DNA of 61,089 nucleotides from Actinopolyspora xinjiangensis (GTDB lineage Bacteria; Actinomycetota; Actinomycetes; Mycobacteriales; Pseudonocardiaceae): NCBI RefSeq assembly GCF_900104475.1, contig NZ_FNJR01000020.1, forward strand, positions 1-61,089. Reading direction: 5' to 3'. The notes beneath the pieces are model-generated. The model had not been told where the DNA came from and did no database searches. It was given only the letters and a program-made list of their open reading frames with translations. Below, in pieces: positions 45,001 to 52,684 of the stretch; within the stretch, counting starts at the first letter, position 1, and the number at the start of each line of letters is the position of its first letter. The translations under genes were made by a program, and so were the position numbers.

Positions 45001-45195
45001 AACCGCCCACACCCGCCGTAACCACGAACACCACTGCCGCACGTGCGCATCCGTACTTCCGGTCAGATCCGGCCACGATCCACCATCCACCCCGCTGGGG
45101 AGCAGGGTCGCCCGGATCATGGCGGTGTCGAGCAACCGATACACCTGGGCCCCTAACGACAGGAAAAGCGTGATGCCGGGCGACAGCGCGAACAC
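42070..45195 (-). CDS. lanB: Class I lanthipeptide dehydratase (LanB)
   Basis: A 1041-residue full-length LanB. Residues 1-700 form the glutamylation domain (RVTSSMMRYLLRATTRATPFGLFAGVA and ARPCVPFSWAAAARLPFLPRVRYRR are hallmark blocks); residues 780-1040 are the SpaB_C elimination domain (SWLYLKLYGHPHRQ, WWFVRYADPDPHLRLRIRVG, VDTYYPETGRFG). It would use glutamyl-tRNA to dehydrate Ser/Thr of the peptide encoded just upstream (45-base gap). GTG 45195 gives MFALSPGITLFLSLGAQVYR; a later Met (IRATLLPS) is possible. All catalytic regions appear complete. Confidence 0.95.
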   Translation of the reverse strand: MFALSPGITLFLSLGAQVYRLLDTAMIRATLLPSGVDGGSWPDLTGSTDAHVRQWCSWLRRVWAVEEFAAAVEVASPVLADRVRAICAGEELRAREVRRVTSSMMRYLLRATTRATPFGLFAGVAAARFDRATTVRWGHRPRAVARVDAEWLSAVLADLESDPQLRARLLVVANSAAVVRDGRMVLGWQRRSEDGWLGEVSVRHSRVVRAIMRAVAAPIRVCEAAEKVAAEVNASAAAVEPMLGALVEQGFLITQVRAPMTATDPLAHVVAALDEIEADTMAGVSGRVAQLRALHQDMVGHNAVGAPTRADQRRAGLSRAMTRLAPSQRPVGVDLRLDCDLTLPQGVAREAEAAAAALVRLASEPFGTPAWRQYHGRFLERYGPRAVVPVAELVADTGLGFPAGYRDCPWGTPESGPVSERDAELLALAQRAVWEGRTEIVLDEATISRLETAGTRETTVQPHTELRVQVRARTRDALDRGEFELALAGVSRSAGATTGRFVDLLDDEDQQRAVAAYAELPTVCANARPAQISAPALYARTDNVARSRQVLPAVVSLGEHRESGHDVVPLDDLAVTADAERLVLLSLSQQRPVEPVGFNAVEMVGHAHPLVRFVTELSTARARPCVPFSWAAAARLPFLPRVRYRRTILAPARWRLEASELPGSGASWQDWMQGFQAWRQHFAVPDLVSLGDSDQRMRLHLHTPAHVSLLRTELERTGEVTLREAPADEEFGWFDGHAHEVVIPLATTATAASPPRWSAQHLDRGHGHLPGSESWLYLKLYGHPHRQNTVLTNHLPELLSSWDTAPEWWFVRYADPDPHLRLRIRVGQHDESAPVLARVNAWLAQLRQRGLVGRAQVDTYYPETGRFGAGTAMRAAESVFAADSSAVLAQLHAIEHHDGARPLALTAASMVQLVCSFHDDPATGMRWLIEHAHTPSGPAPERALREQALRLAEPREDWAAVRALPGGEDLAAAWHRRRTALTAYRSTLTESGHREPAGVLTDLLHLHHVRMTGVAPETERTCLRLARAAALSWTARTQGAP

Positions 45196-45239
45196 TGCCG
45201 CCCGGCTTCCTGATTCACATCAGGACTGCAACGAACTAC

Positions 45240-45437
45240 TTACTCCGGGCAGGAATTGCAGGCCGATTCACAGGTGTGCCCACAGCCGTCATCAGTGGGA
45301 CGCATGAGTTCCTCGACGACCGGCCCCGACTCGACAAAACGAATGTCGAGATCGAAGTCGTCGGGAAGGAGGGGCTGCTCGCCAGCGAAATCTCCCACCT
45401 CGTCCACTGTGCTGGTGGTGTTGTCCGGAACTGCCAC
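45240..45437 (-). CDS. FxLD-family lanthipeptide precursor
   Basis: A 65-residue precursor peptide. GTG 45437 follows gaaggagattcct. The leader contains the family motif F-D-L-D (residues 28-31) in an acidic context. The C-terminal core from about residue 48 (TDDGCGHTCESACNSCPE) has four Cys (52, 56, 60, 63) and four Ser/Thr (48, 55, 58, 62), enough for up to four (methyl)lanthionine rings. The Asp-Gly at 50-51 is the natural target of the adjacent PIMT-like methyltransferases. No exporter or leader protease is encoded in the window. Confidence 0.93.
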   Translation of the reverse strand: MAVPDNTTSTVDEVGDFAGEQPLLPDDFDLDIRFVESGPVVEELMRPTDDGCGHTCESACNSCPE

Positions 45438-45486
45438 AGGAATCTCCTTCGTTTCTCAATCACCGTGATGCCGCGGGCCCTGCCTG

Positions 45487-46722
45487 TCAGGGATTCCGCG
45501 CTCCTGGCCAGGAGACGGCGACGCGCGTGTGCGCTTTCTCGACGATGCGTCCCCTGGGGAGTTCACTGGTCGGCCGCGTAGCGGGAAACACCTCGATACG
45601 CGCGCCGGGACCGCCCCGCAGATCGCGGTCCCATCGGCGCAGCAGCTCGACGTACTCGTCGGCCACCGCGTCCGCCTCGGGGCCGTGGGCATAGACCCCG
45701 GTCTCGAATTCGTCGGTGCCCTCGATCGGACGTTTCGTGCGGTAGGCGAAACCGCTGCCCCGGAGCAACGTCGGAACCCCGCGCAACGCGGCACGTGTGA
45801 CGAGCCCGCGTTCGACCGCGTCTTGCCGTGCCACGAGCAACCCGAACACCGGGGCTTGCGTGGCGATCCAGAAATCCAACTCGTCGACCTGGTCGAACCG
45901 CACACCGGACCAGTGCTGCACCCACTGCCCGTACAACGCCTGCCGCAGGCCACTCACGTCGAGCAGCTGCTCTTCCTCGGCCCGCAGCGCCACCTCGGAC
46001 CCGTCGAGCGGGATCAGACGTTCCTCGCGGGCGCTGACACCCTGCATCGGGACGAACCCGCACAGGCGATATCCCGTGCTGACCAGGTGATCCCCGTCGT
46101 GGGCGAAGACCACCGACCGAGTCAGCCCCCGCATCCGCAGTGGGACCACGATCCGCCCACCCGGCGCGAGCTGCTCGATCCAGGCCGGGGGGATGTCCCA
46201 CGCGCCGGCCGTGACGATGATCCGGTCGTACGGAGCCTCCGGCGCATGTCCGTGCTCGGCATCCCCGTGCACCACCCTGACCGGCTCGTAGCCGGCAGTC
46301 TGCAGGCAGCTGCGGGCACGTTCGACGATGTCGCCATCGATGTCGAGCGAGACGACCGTGCCGGCCTCGCCCACGAGTTCGGCGAGCAGGGCGGCGTTGT
46401 AGCCACCGCTTCCGACCTCCAGAACCCGCATTCCCGGCTGGAGTTGAGCCTGCTCCAGCATCGTGACCTGGATGTGGGTGGCCGACAGCGAGCTGGTGGC
46501 CAGTCCCTGCTCGTCCCGCTTGGTCACCACAGCCTGGTTCGCCGCATACACGTCCTCCAGCGACTCACCCGGTGCGAACAGATGCCGCGGCACCGTTCGC
46601 AGCGCTTCCGCGACCGAATCACTACGCAGGTCGCCCCACTCGCGCAGTTCGGAGATCATCGTTTCCCGCCGTGTGCTCGCCTCGTCGGCAGCACCGCTAC
46701 CGGTCTCACATGCCCTTGTCAC
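45487..46722 (-). CDS. FxLD-system O-methyltransferase 2 (PIMT-like)
   Basis: A 411-residue homologue of methyltransferase 1, directly before the precursor gene. GTG 46722 with aggaaggtg upstream is chosen; the frame extends to 46974 but without a ribosome site. It has LRTVPRHLFAPGESLEDVYA, the SAM motif VLEVGSGGYNAALLAELVG near 100 (one residue shorter than in enzyme 1), SLDIDGDIVERAR and YDRIIVTAGAWDIPPAWI, then the lanthipeptide-type C-terminal domain. Being next to the precursor, it is the more likely primary modifier. Confidence 0.92.
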   Translation of the reverse strand: MTRACETGSGAADEASTRRETMISELREWGDLRSDSVAEALRTVPRHLFAPGESLEDVYAANQAVVTKRDEQGLATSSLSATHIQVTMLEQAQLQPGMRVLEVGSGGYNAALLAELVGEAGTVVSLDIDGDIVERARSCLQTAGYEPVRVVHGDAEHGHAPEAPYDRIIVTAGAWDIPPAWIEQLAPGGRIVVPLRMRGLTRSVVFAHDGDHLVSTGYRLCGFVPMQGVSAREERLIPLDGSEVALRAEEEQLLDVSGLRQALYGQWVQHWSGVRFDQVDELDFWIATQAPVFGLLVARQDAVERGLVTRAALRGVPTLLRGSGFAYRTKRPIEGTDEFETGVYAHGPEADAVADEYVELLRRWDRDLRGGPGARIEVFPATRPTSELPRGRIVEKAHTRVAVSWPGARNP

Positions 46723-47022
46723 GAAACACCTTCCTGTGTCACGAAGTCCTTCCCGGTCGTTATGGGAACTCCTGCTTCCCGCCGCTGGCCCGGTGCTCAC
46801 GAGCCGGTAAGGAACTCGGCGGAAATTCCGGAGCTCTACAGTCGGTAGAGACAAGAAATGGTTTTGAATCTCATGTTTGGCCGAAACCGGATTCGGCGGA
46901 GTCAACTGTCTTGTCGAGGTGCCTCTGGTTGTTCCGCTCTTCCCCAGTGAGCAGCCGAACCAGTTGCGGACCATCGGACTCGCTGGTTCTTCTGTTCTTT
47001 CCCGGAAAGGCAGTACGTCGCC
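46723..47022. other. Promoter region of the lanthipeptide operon
   Basis: This 300-base gap between two minus-strand genes is less GC-rich than the neighbouring genes and holds the inverted repeat at 46834. I see no gene in it. Confidence 0.5.
46834..46850. promoter_or_regulatory. Operator-like inverted repeat before the lanthipeptide operon
   Basis: A 6-bp inverted repeat (ctctac / gtagag) around 5 bases, about 115 bases upstream of the methyltransferase 2 start. It could be a regulator site of the lanthipeptide operon. Confidence 0.4.
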
Positions 47023-47511
47023 TCAGCGATATTGTTCGTGCCGCTCCGATTGCTCATGGCTCACCTCGTTTTGCGCTGTTGATAGGTCGTCTCGGGATGC
47101 TAGGGCCGAAGCGAGTCGGTTCTGCCGCGCTTGGGCGACTAGCAGGGAGGGTGGATGAACGGTGAGCGGACACCGCCTCGCGCTCGGGATGTGCAACGTG
47201 TCCGGTGCTGGTGCTGGCTCGTGGGGTGCTCGGGGATGGTCGGGATGGGGGAGATCCAGCAGTGCCTGCAGCGCCTGATGTGCTTCACCAACGTAGACCC
47301 ACAGGATGGTTTCGGGAGCGAAGATGTCGGTGTTGTGCGTGATGGGCAGCCGCGCGGTGATGACGTCGTCGCGATCGCGGATCAGTGCGAGATCGATGAC
47401 GTCGTCCCATTCGTAGGTCGCCACCAGGGCGGTGGGTCGGTGAGGTCCGTTGCAGAACCGCCAGGTGAAGCCATCCCGAGTTATAGCGGTCAGCAGGTTG
47501 CCGACTTCCAT
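47023..47511 (-). CDS. Hypothetical protein
   Basis: A 162-residue protein from ATG 47511 (MEVGNLLTAITRDGFTWRFCNGPHRPT); an in-frame ATG at 47550 is an alternative. It has a strand-rich front (ALVATYEWDDVIDLALIRDRDDVITARLP, interrupted) and a helical middle (VYVGEAHQALQALLDL) with a basic tail. It is similar in style to small proteins found beside XRE regulators, but I know no family. It is divergent from the XRE-TPR gene. Confidence 0.6.
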   Translation of the reverse strand: MEVGNLLTAITRDGFTWRFCNGPHRPTALVATYEWDDVIDLALIRDRDDVITARLPITHNTDIFAPETILWVYVGEAHQALQALLDLPHPDHPRAPHEPAPAPDTLHIPSARRCPLTVHPPSLLVAQARQNRLASALASRDDLSTAQNEVSHEQSERHEQYR

Positions 47512-47737
47512 CGGGAACGGAGTATCCCGGGACTGGTGGCTGTGGTGCATGAGCGAGCGGTACCGGTTCGCAGGTCGACTACAAGGAGGCAGGCTGCGGC
47601 GAGAGGTCGGGGCTCTCGCCGCAGCCGAGGGCAGTCAACCGCTTCACCCCAGGCCTCGACCAGAGCGGATTCGCTGCACGAATGCTGCACCGATGATGCA
47701 CACGAATCATTGACCTGCGCTGATGCTGTGACTACTA

Positions 47738-47751
47738 CGATCACGTGATCG
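47738..47751. promoter_or_regulatory. Palindromic operator candidate
   Basis: The 14 bases cgatcacgtgatcg form a perfect palindrome about 70 bases upstream of the XRE-TPR start, in the gap between two divergent genes. It is probably an autoregulatory site. Just upstream, tgcacgaat-like words recur at 11-base spacing (47677-47710). Confidence 0.55.
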
Positions 47752-47820
47752 AAGGTGACCGAGATTGAAACTGATTTCGGTGGCCTCAAGCGACATCCGA
47801 TGTACGTACTCGGGGAAGTT

Positions 47821-49095
47821 ATGCCGCGTCAACGACGAGGCCTGGCCGCACGTCGGGCAGGCCTAGGCTATACGCAAGAGCGTTTTGCGGAGACGGTCGG
47901 AGTGGAACGCAGCACCGTCTGGCGGTGGGAGAAGGGAACGGCGGCTCCGTTACCGGAACAGCGCCCACGAATTGTCTCCGTACTCGGTGTGACTCCCGAA
48001 GAACTCGATGACCTGCTCAACGAGACCGCTGCTAAGGACACGTCCTCACCACAGTCACATGTGCCCGAACACCCCGGGGTCACCTCGACCTCCTCCTGGG
48101 ACGATCCGGACGAGCTCTGGTTGCAGCTGCAGGAACTGCAGGAGTCCAACGTCGGTGACGAGCAGCTGCGGTTCCTGGAGGATCAGGTGCCGCGCATTGT
48201 TGCCGAGTACGAACACCGTGGCCCCGTCGAGCTCGGACCTGTCGTCGTCCGAGCACGCAGGCAGGTCCACCAGCTCCTGCGTGGACGTCAGACCCTGCGG
48301 ATCCGTTACCGGCTGCACCGGCTCGCGGGTCAGCTTGCCGGGCTGGCCGGCTACATGGCCGTCAACATGGGGCGGTTTCGATTGGCCAATGTCTATTGCC
48401 AGGAGGCACTGCTCTGTGCGACAGAGATCGGGGATGTGGACCTGCAAGCATGGGTGTGGGGCACCTATTCGCTGGGAGCGTACTACCAGGGAGACTTCCA
48501 GCAGGCGTATTCCCATGCCGGACGGGGGAGAGCGCTGGCACCGCAGAGTCCGCAGAGCATCCGCCTGTTGGTCAACGGGCAGGCGCGAGCGCTGGGAAAG
48601 CTCGGTGACCGTGCCGGTGTGGAGAAGGCTGTCGGCCAGGCGCTGAGCTTGCTCGATCACCACGAGATCAGCCCCGAGCTCACGCCGTGCCTGTCCTTCG
48701 AACCGTACGGCTATGCCCGCCTGGCCGCGAACGCGGCGACGGCGTACGTGCCCTTGGGGGACACGGAACGTGTGCTGCACTACACCGGCGATGTTGATAC
48801 CGCCGTGGAACAGGCCGATTCCGACTGGAGCCGAGCTCTGGTGCGGCTCGATGTTGCCACGGCGCTGTTGCGCCAGCCGGATCCGGACTTGGAACACGCA
48901 CTTGCCTTGGGCACCGAGTCGGTGCGGATCTGTGCCGATCACCCGATTCGTTCGGTGTGGCAACGTGCCCACACCCTGTACGGACTTGCTCAACGTTGGG
49001 CAGGAGACGCACGCGTGACCGAGTTCACCGAGGTGCTGCGCACCTGGTGGAGCCGTCCTCAAGTGCGCGACGTCGCTGGGGGACCAACCCGGTGA
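47821..49095 (+). CDS. XRE-family regulator with TPR-like C-terminal domain
   Basis: A 424-residue regulator. ATG 47821 (MPRQRRGLAARRAGLGYTQE) is preferred as it follows gggga and begins the HTH; the frame is open back to GTG 47755. HTH residues are about 3-60 (ERFAETVGVERSTVWRWEKG). The rest is helical repeats (LRIRYRLHRLAGQLAGLAGYMAVN, GRFRLANVYCQEALLCATEIGD and so on) as in peptide-responsive or stress regulators of actinomycetes. Its stop overlaps the start of the 2H phosphoesterase gene. It could also regulate the neighbouring lanthipeptide cluster. Confidence 0.88.
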   Translation: MPRQRRGLAARRAGLGYTQERFAETVGVERSTVWRWEKGTAAPLPEQRPRIVSVLGVTPEELDDLLNETAAKDTSSPQSHVPEHPGVTSTSSWDDPDELWLQLQELQESNVGDEQLRFLEDQVPRIVAEYEHRGPVELGPVVVRARRQVHQLLRGRQTLRIRYRLHRLAGQLAGLAGYMAVNMGRFRLANVYCQEALLCATEIGDVDLQAWVWGTYSLGAYYQGDFQQAYSHAGRGRALAPQSPQSIRLLVNGQARALGKLGDRAGVEKAVGQALSLLDHHEISPELTPCLSFEPYGYARLAANAATAYVPLGDTERVLHYTGDVDTAVEQADSDWSRALVRLDVATALLRQPDPDLEHALALGTESVRICADHPIRSVWQRAHTLYGLAQRWAGDARVTEFTEVLRTWWSRPQVRDVAGGPTR

Positions 49096-49823
49096 CGGAT
49101 GAGCAGCGGGTGCGGGTCAGGCTGGTCGGTGTGGGTAGTTCTTACAGTTCGATGTTCCCGGCCGATCCACCGGATGATCACGAGGATCCGGTGGGTATCG
49201 CGGTCCACGATCAGGCCGCGTTCGAGCGGGTCGAGCGGATGCTGTGTCACTGGGACCGTCCACACCGGCGTTCCTATCACTGGATGATCACCCTGGACGA
49301 GCACGAACCGGCCCGTGCGTTGAGCCGGCGTTGTCAGCAGCTACTGCCCGCGGAGGGGCTCGATCTGGTTCCGCCGGAGAGTCTGCACCTGACCGTGCGC
49401 CGTCTGGGCTATGTCGATGAGGTGCCCGTGCCGACGTTGCGGGCCGCGGCCAGGGACGTGGGGGAACACTGCCGTGGGATCGAGCCGTTTCGTCTGAAAC
49501 TGATCCCGTTGGCCGGTTCTCCGGGGGCTGTGCGGTTCAGCGTTGCTCCGTGGTCTCCGCTGCTTGGGGTGTATCGCGCGGTGTCGACGGCCTCGGGCTA
49601 TGCCGACATCGACCCGCTGCGGATGTACCGACCCCATGTGGGTATTGCCTACAGCAATCGGGTGCAATCACCGGAGGAGATCATTCGCGCTGTGCGGCGG
49701 GCACGGGAACTGACTCCTGTCGAGGTCACCATCACTGAACTGCGCCTGGTCGAACTCACCCGCGCCGATCACCACTACACCTGGCACGTCCTCGAGCGGT
49801 TTCCCACCACGGGAAACTGCTAG
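49092..49823 (+). CDS. 2H phosphoesterase (2'-5' RNA ligase-like)
   Basis: A 243-residue protein coupled (gtga) to the XRE-TPR regulator. It has the LigT/2H layout: the first motif SLHLTVRRLG near 98 with the expected His-x-Thr, and the second YRPHVGIAYS near 180 where His is present but Thr/Ser is replaced by Gly. The family hydrolyses or forms 2'-5' phosphodiester or cyclic phosphate bonds in RNA or nucleotides. The N-terminal 50 residues precede the core and include a Ser-rich, acidic stretch. The changed second motif may lower activity or change specificity. Confidence 0.8.
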   Translation: MTDEQRVRVRLVGVGSSYSSMFPADPPDDHEDPVGIAVHDQAAFERVERMLCHWDRPHRRSYHWMITLDEHEPARALSRRCQQLLPAEGLDLVPPESLHLTVRRLGYVDEVPVPTLRAAARDVGEHCRGIEPFRLKLIPLAGSPGAVRFSVAPWSPLLGVYRAVSTASGYADIDPLRMYRPHVGIAYSNRVQSPEEIIRAVRRARELTPVEVTITELRLVELTRADHHYTWHVLERFPTTGNC

Positions 49824-49841
49824 CTGCAGTGCCCGATGAGT

Positions 49842-51339
49842 CTAGTTGCCCCGCGCGAGCGGGGAAACCATGGAGAACCAGGACTGGGCGGTCGAGCTGA
49901 CCGGCTCACCCCCGCGCGAGCGGGGAAACCGGCCATGTCGTACCAGCGCACGTAGGCGGCCCAGGCTCACCCCCGCGCGAGCGGGGAAACCGTCGACGGC
50001 GAACTTCTCCAGGTCCACCGGGCGGGCTCACCCCCGCGCGAGCGGGGAAACCGCAGCACGCTCCGCCCGGCGGCCCTGCCGCGTCGGCTCACCCCCGCGC
50101 GAGCGGGGAAACCAGCTGCCCGTGCATCGTGTAGTACGGCCCGCCGGGCTCACCCCCGCGCGAGCGGGGAAACCCAGCGCCTCGGCGGGAACGTCCACGC
50201 CGGTCTCGGCTCACCCCCGCGCGAGCGGGGAAACCTCGTGCTGCTCGTCCGTCTCGACCTCGTCGCCCGGCTCACCCCCGCGCGAGCGGGGAAACCCCGC
50301 GCGTTCACCGTCTACGAGGCCGCCGGGTGGGCTCACCCCCGCGCGAGCGGGGAAACCTGCTGGACAGGTTGCCCACTTGAAAACTCCAACGGCTCACCCC
50401 CGCGCGAGCGGGGAAACCATCACAACTGGCTGGGCACCCAGCTACGTGGCCGGCTCACCCCCGCGCGAGCGGGGAAACCGTCGCAGCGCCCCGGCGGGCA
50501 CGTCCACGCCGGGGCTCACCCCCGCGCGAGCGGGGAAACCTCAGCCCTGGACTCGTCCGCATCGTCACCGGCGAGGCTCACCCCCGCGCGAGCGGGGAAA
50601 CCCTCCAACGCGATCGTGTCGACGTGGGGCCAGGACGGCTCACCCCCGCGCGAGCGGGGAAACCGTTGTCGTAGTGCGCGGCGGCGGACGACTCCTGGGC
50701 TCACCCCCGCGCGAGCGGGGAAACCTGGTGGCTGGTGGGGCGGTCATTCGGGGTGGCCGGCTCACCCCCGCGCGAGCGGGGAAACCACGTTCATCGTTTT
50801 CTGTGCGTACTGGGCGGCTGGCTCACCCCCGCGCGAGCGGGGAAACCTGGGGGCACGGGCCGCCGCCGAGGATGTCGTAGGGCTCACCCCCGCGCGAGCG
50901 GGGAAACCTTCTGGAAATTCGAGTTGACCAGCTTTTCCAACGGCTCACCCCCGCGCGAGCGGGGAAACCACACCCCCGGCCGTCTCCCGACGCGGGGGGT
51001 GTGGCTCACCCCCGCGCGAGCGGGGAAACCTCGGTGCCCCACGTGGCCACGTGCCCGTACACCCTGGCTCACCCCCGCGCGAGCGGGGAAACCGACGGTC
51101 ACTTGATCACGGAAACTGGAATCAGTGGCTCACCCCCGCGCGAGCGGGGAAACCGTGGTGCTTGTCGTAGTGGCTGGTGGCGGTCAGGGCTCACCCCCGC
51201 GCGAGCGGGGAAACCCTCCTTCGGTCACTCGGTGGTCATCTGTGCTTCGGCTCACCCCCGCGCGAGCGGGGAAACCTCGGTGCCCCACGTGGCCACGTGC
51301 CCGTACACCCTGGCTCACCCCCGCGCGAGCGGGGAAACC
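49842..51339 (-). CRISPR. Type I-E CRISPR array 1 (25 repeats, 24 spacers)
   Basis: Twenty-four near-perfect 28-nt repeats (plus-strand reading ggctcacccccgcgcg then agcggggaaacc) plus one degenerate repeat at the left end (49842-49869, starting ctagttgcc). Spacers are mostly 33 nt, with two of 34 and two of 35. The degenerate end marks the trailer, so the array is read leftwards from the cas2 side, where the repeat starts ggtttccccgc. The 35-nt spacers at 51031-51065 and 51277-51311 are identical. Spacers at 50175-50207 and 50480-50512 overlap with a 4-nt offset. Confidence 0.98.
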
Positions 51340-51368
51340 CCTTTTTGTGCTGGGAAAACAGTTGTGCT
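51340..51368 (-). promoter_or_regulatory. CRISPR array 1 leader (very short, running into cas2)
   Basis: Only 29 bases separate the last repeat from the cas2 stop codon. They are AT-rich (runs of ttttt and aaaa) as in leaders. Because type I-E leaders are usually longer, the integration signals or promoter probably extend into the 3' end of cas2, or the array is co-transcribed with the cas operon. Confidence 0.55.
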
Positions 51369-51704
51369 TTACCGTTTTGTGATCTCAGCTTCGGGATCGC
51401 TGTCAGGAGTCAGTGTCCAGGACACGAGCGAGAGGCCGTCGAGATCGACGATCGTTCGGCCTCTGGTGCCGGGGCCGTGGGTGTGGATGTCGTAGCCTTG
51501 TTCGTTGTCGGCGTTGCAGATGAGTGCGGCCCAGCCTTCCTGGTCGTCGATGCTCTCGCAGACGGCTTCCCACAGGTATTCCCGGACACGGTTGGTCAGC
51601 GTGCCGACGTAGACTCCTGGAGCAGGTTCGAGCATCCAGCGGGTCAGGGCTCCGCGAGTGCCGTCCGCGACGGCGCTGGTGGTGATAACGGCGAAGGTGC
51701 TCAT
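51369..51704 (-). CDS. cas2: CRISPR-associated endonuclease Cas2, type I-E
   Basis: A 111-residue Cas2e: TRGALTRWMLEPAPGVYVGTLTNRVREYLWEAV is the family hallmark, followed by GWAALICNADNEQGYDIHTHG. It forms the Cas1-Cas2 integrase core for spacer acquisition. Its ATG overlaps the Cas1 stop. It is the last gene of the cas operon, directly before array 1. Confidence 0.96.
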   Translation of the reverse strand: MSTFAVITTSAVADGTRGALTRWMLEPAPGVYVGTLTNRVREYLWEAVCESIDDQEGWAALICNADNEQGYDIHTHGPGTRGRTIVDLDGLSLVSWTLTPDSDPEAEITKR

Positions 51705-52684
51705 CAGAATTCCGGGTCATCGTTGTTTTCGTCCAGGCTGGCGTAGTTGACCCCGGCGGGCACGTTGGTGTCTGGATCCCACAGGTCGACCACTCCGGTG
51801 GGAGTGTCTTTCGGGGGTGCGGTGCCGCCGTTGAGGACGTAGCGGATGTCGCGGATCATACGGGGAACGAGTTTGAGTAGTCGGGCGTTTTCACGTAGCC
51901 GGTAGCGCATTTCCCGGTCGGGATGTGTGCTTTGGGCGAGGGCAAAAGCGATCGGAACGGTGAGTTCCGCTTTGTACAGATCAGCGATGTCGTAAGTGAA
52001 GGCGCGTTGGTTGTGCTCGTGTATAACGCCCAAGGCGGGCGAGGCTCCGAGACTGAGCAGTACGGCGGTGCATATTCCGTAGAGTGCGCTGTTGCCTGCG
52101 GTGATTGCCTGGTTGACCGGATCGCTGGCGCTGAAGTCGTTGGGATCGTAGGAGCGGCGGAACGGCCCCACCCGATGCTTTTTCGCCAGCGCTTTGTAGG
52201 TGGCCTTCATTCTGGCTCCCTCCAGACTTCTCAACCGAGCTACGGTCGCGTCATCTGGAGGTGATTCCCCGAAACGGAGTTGGAAGTGCCGGTGCGCCGC
52301 TGTGATGCGCTGGTCGTCATTGGCCAGTAGCTGGACTTGTTGGTGCAGCAGTTCGGTGGAGGTGCTTTCGTGCAGGAAGGCTGAATAGCAGCGCACTCCA
52401 CCGGAGCCGACCCAGCCGAGTACGGTCCCGTCTCTGGTCAAGGCGGTGGCGGCGGCATGGGTGACGCTGGTGCCTGGACCGAGCAGGACGCAGGCCAGGC
52501 TGGCGGTCGGTAAGTAGACGCGGTCGATCGTGCCGGTATCGGGGTGTTCGGTCTGTGCGCACACACCGTTGCGGTCGGCCACGACTCGAACGCTGTCCAC
52601 GTAGAGATAGGTGATGCGGTCTTTGACTGGGTGCAGCCCGAGCACGCTGGGTGTGCCGAGTGCTTTGGGAAGTCGTTGGTTCAC
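51704..52684 (-). CDS. cas1: CRISPR-associated endonuclease Cas1, type I-E
   Basis: A 326-residue Cas1e integrase. The metal-binding residues are visible: Glu in LRSLEGARMKATYKALAKKH, His in ALGVIHEHNQRAFTYDIADLYK and the following Asp. ITYLYVDSVRVVADRNGV at the front forms the beta domain. It starts within the last bases of cas6e (atga overlap). Confidence 0.97.
   Translation of the reverse strand: MNQRLPKALGTPSVLGLHPVKDRITYLYVDSVRVVADRNGVCAQTEHPDTGTIDRVYLPTASLACVLLGPGTSVTHAAATALTRDGTVLGWVGSGGVRCYSAFLHESTSTELLHQQVQLLANDDQRITAAHRHFQLRFGESPPDDATVARLRSLEGARMKATYKALAKKHRVGPFRRSYDPNDFSASDPVNQAITAGNSALYGICTAVLLSLGASPALGVIHEHNQRAFTYDIADLYKAELTVPIAFALAQSTHPDREMRYRLRENARLLKLVPRMIRDIRYVLNGGTAPPKDTPTGVVDLWDPDTNVPAGVNYASLDENNDDPEF

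Noticed and set aside
49846-51495. Several long open frames across CRISPR array 1
   Set aside because: They are translations of the repeat (recurring GSPPRERGN or AHPRASGET), not genes. The same applies to short frames in array 2.
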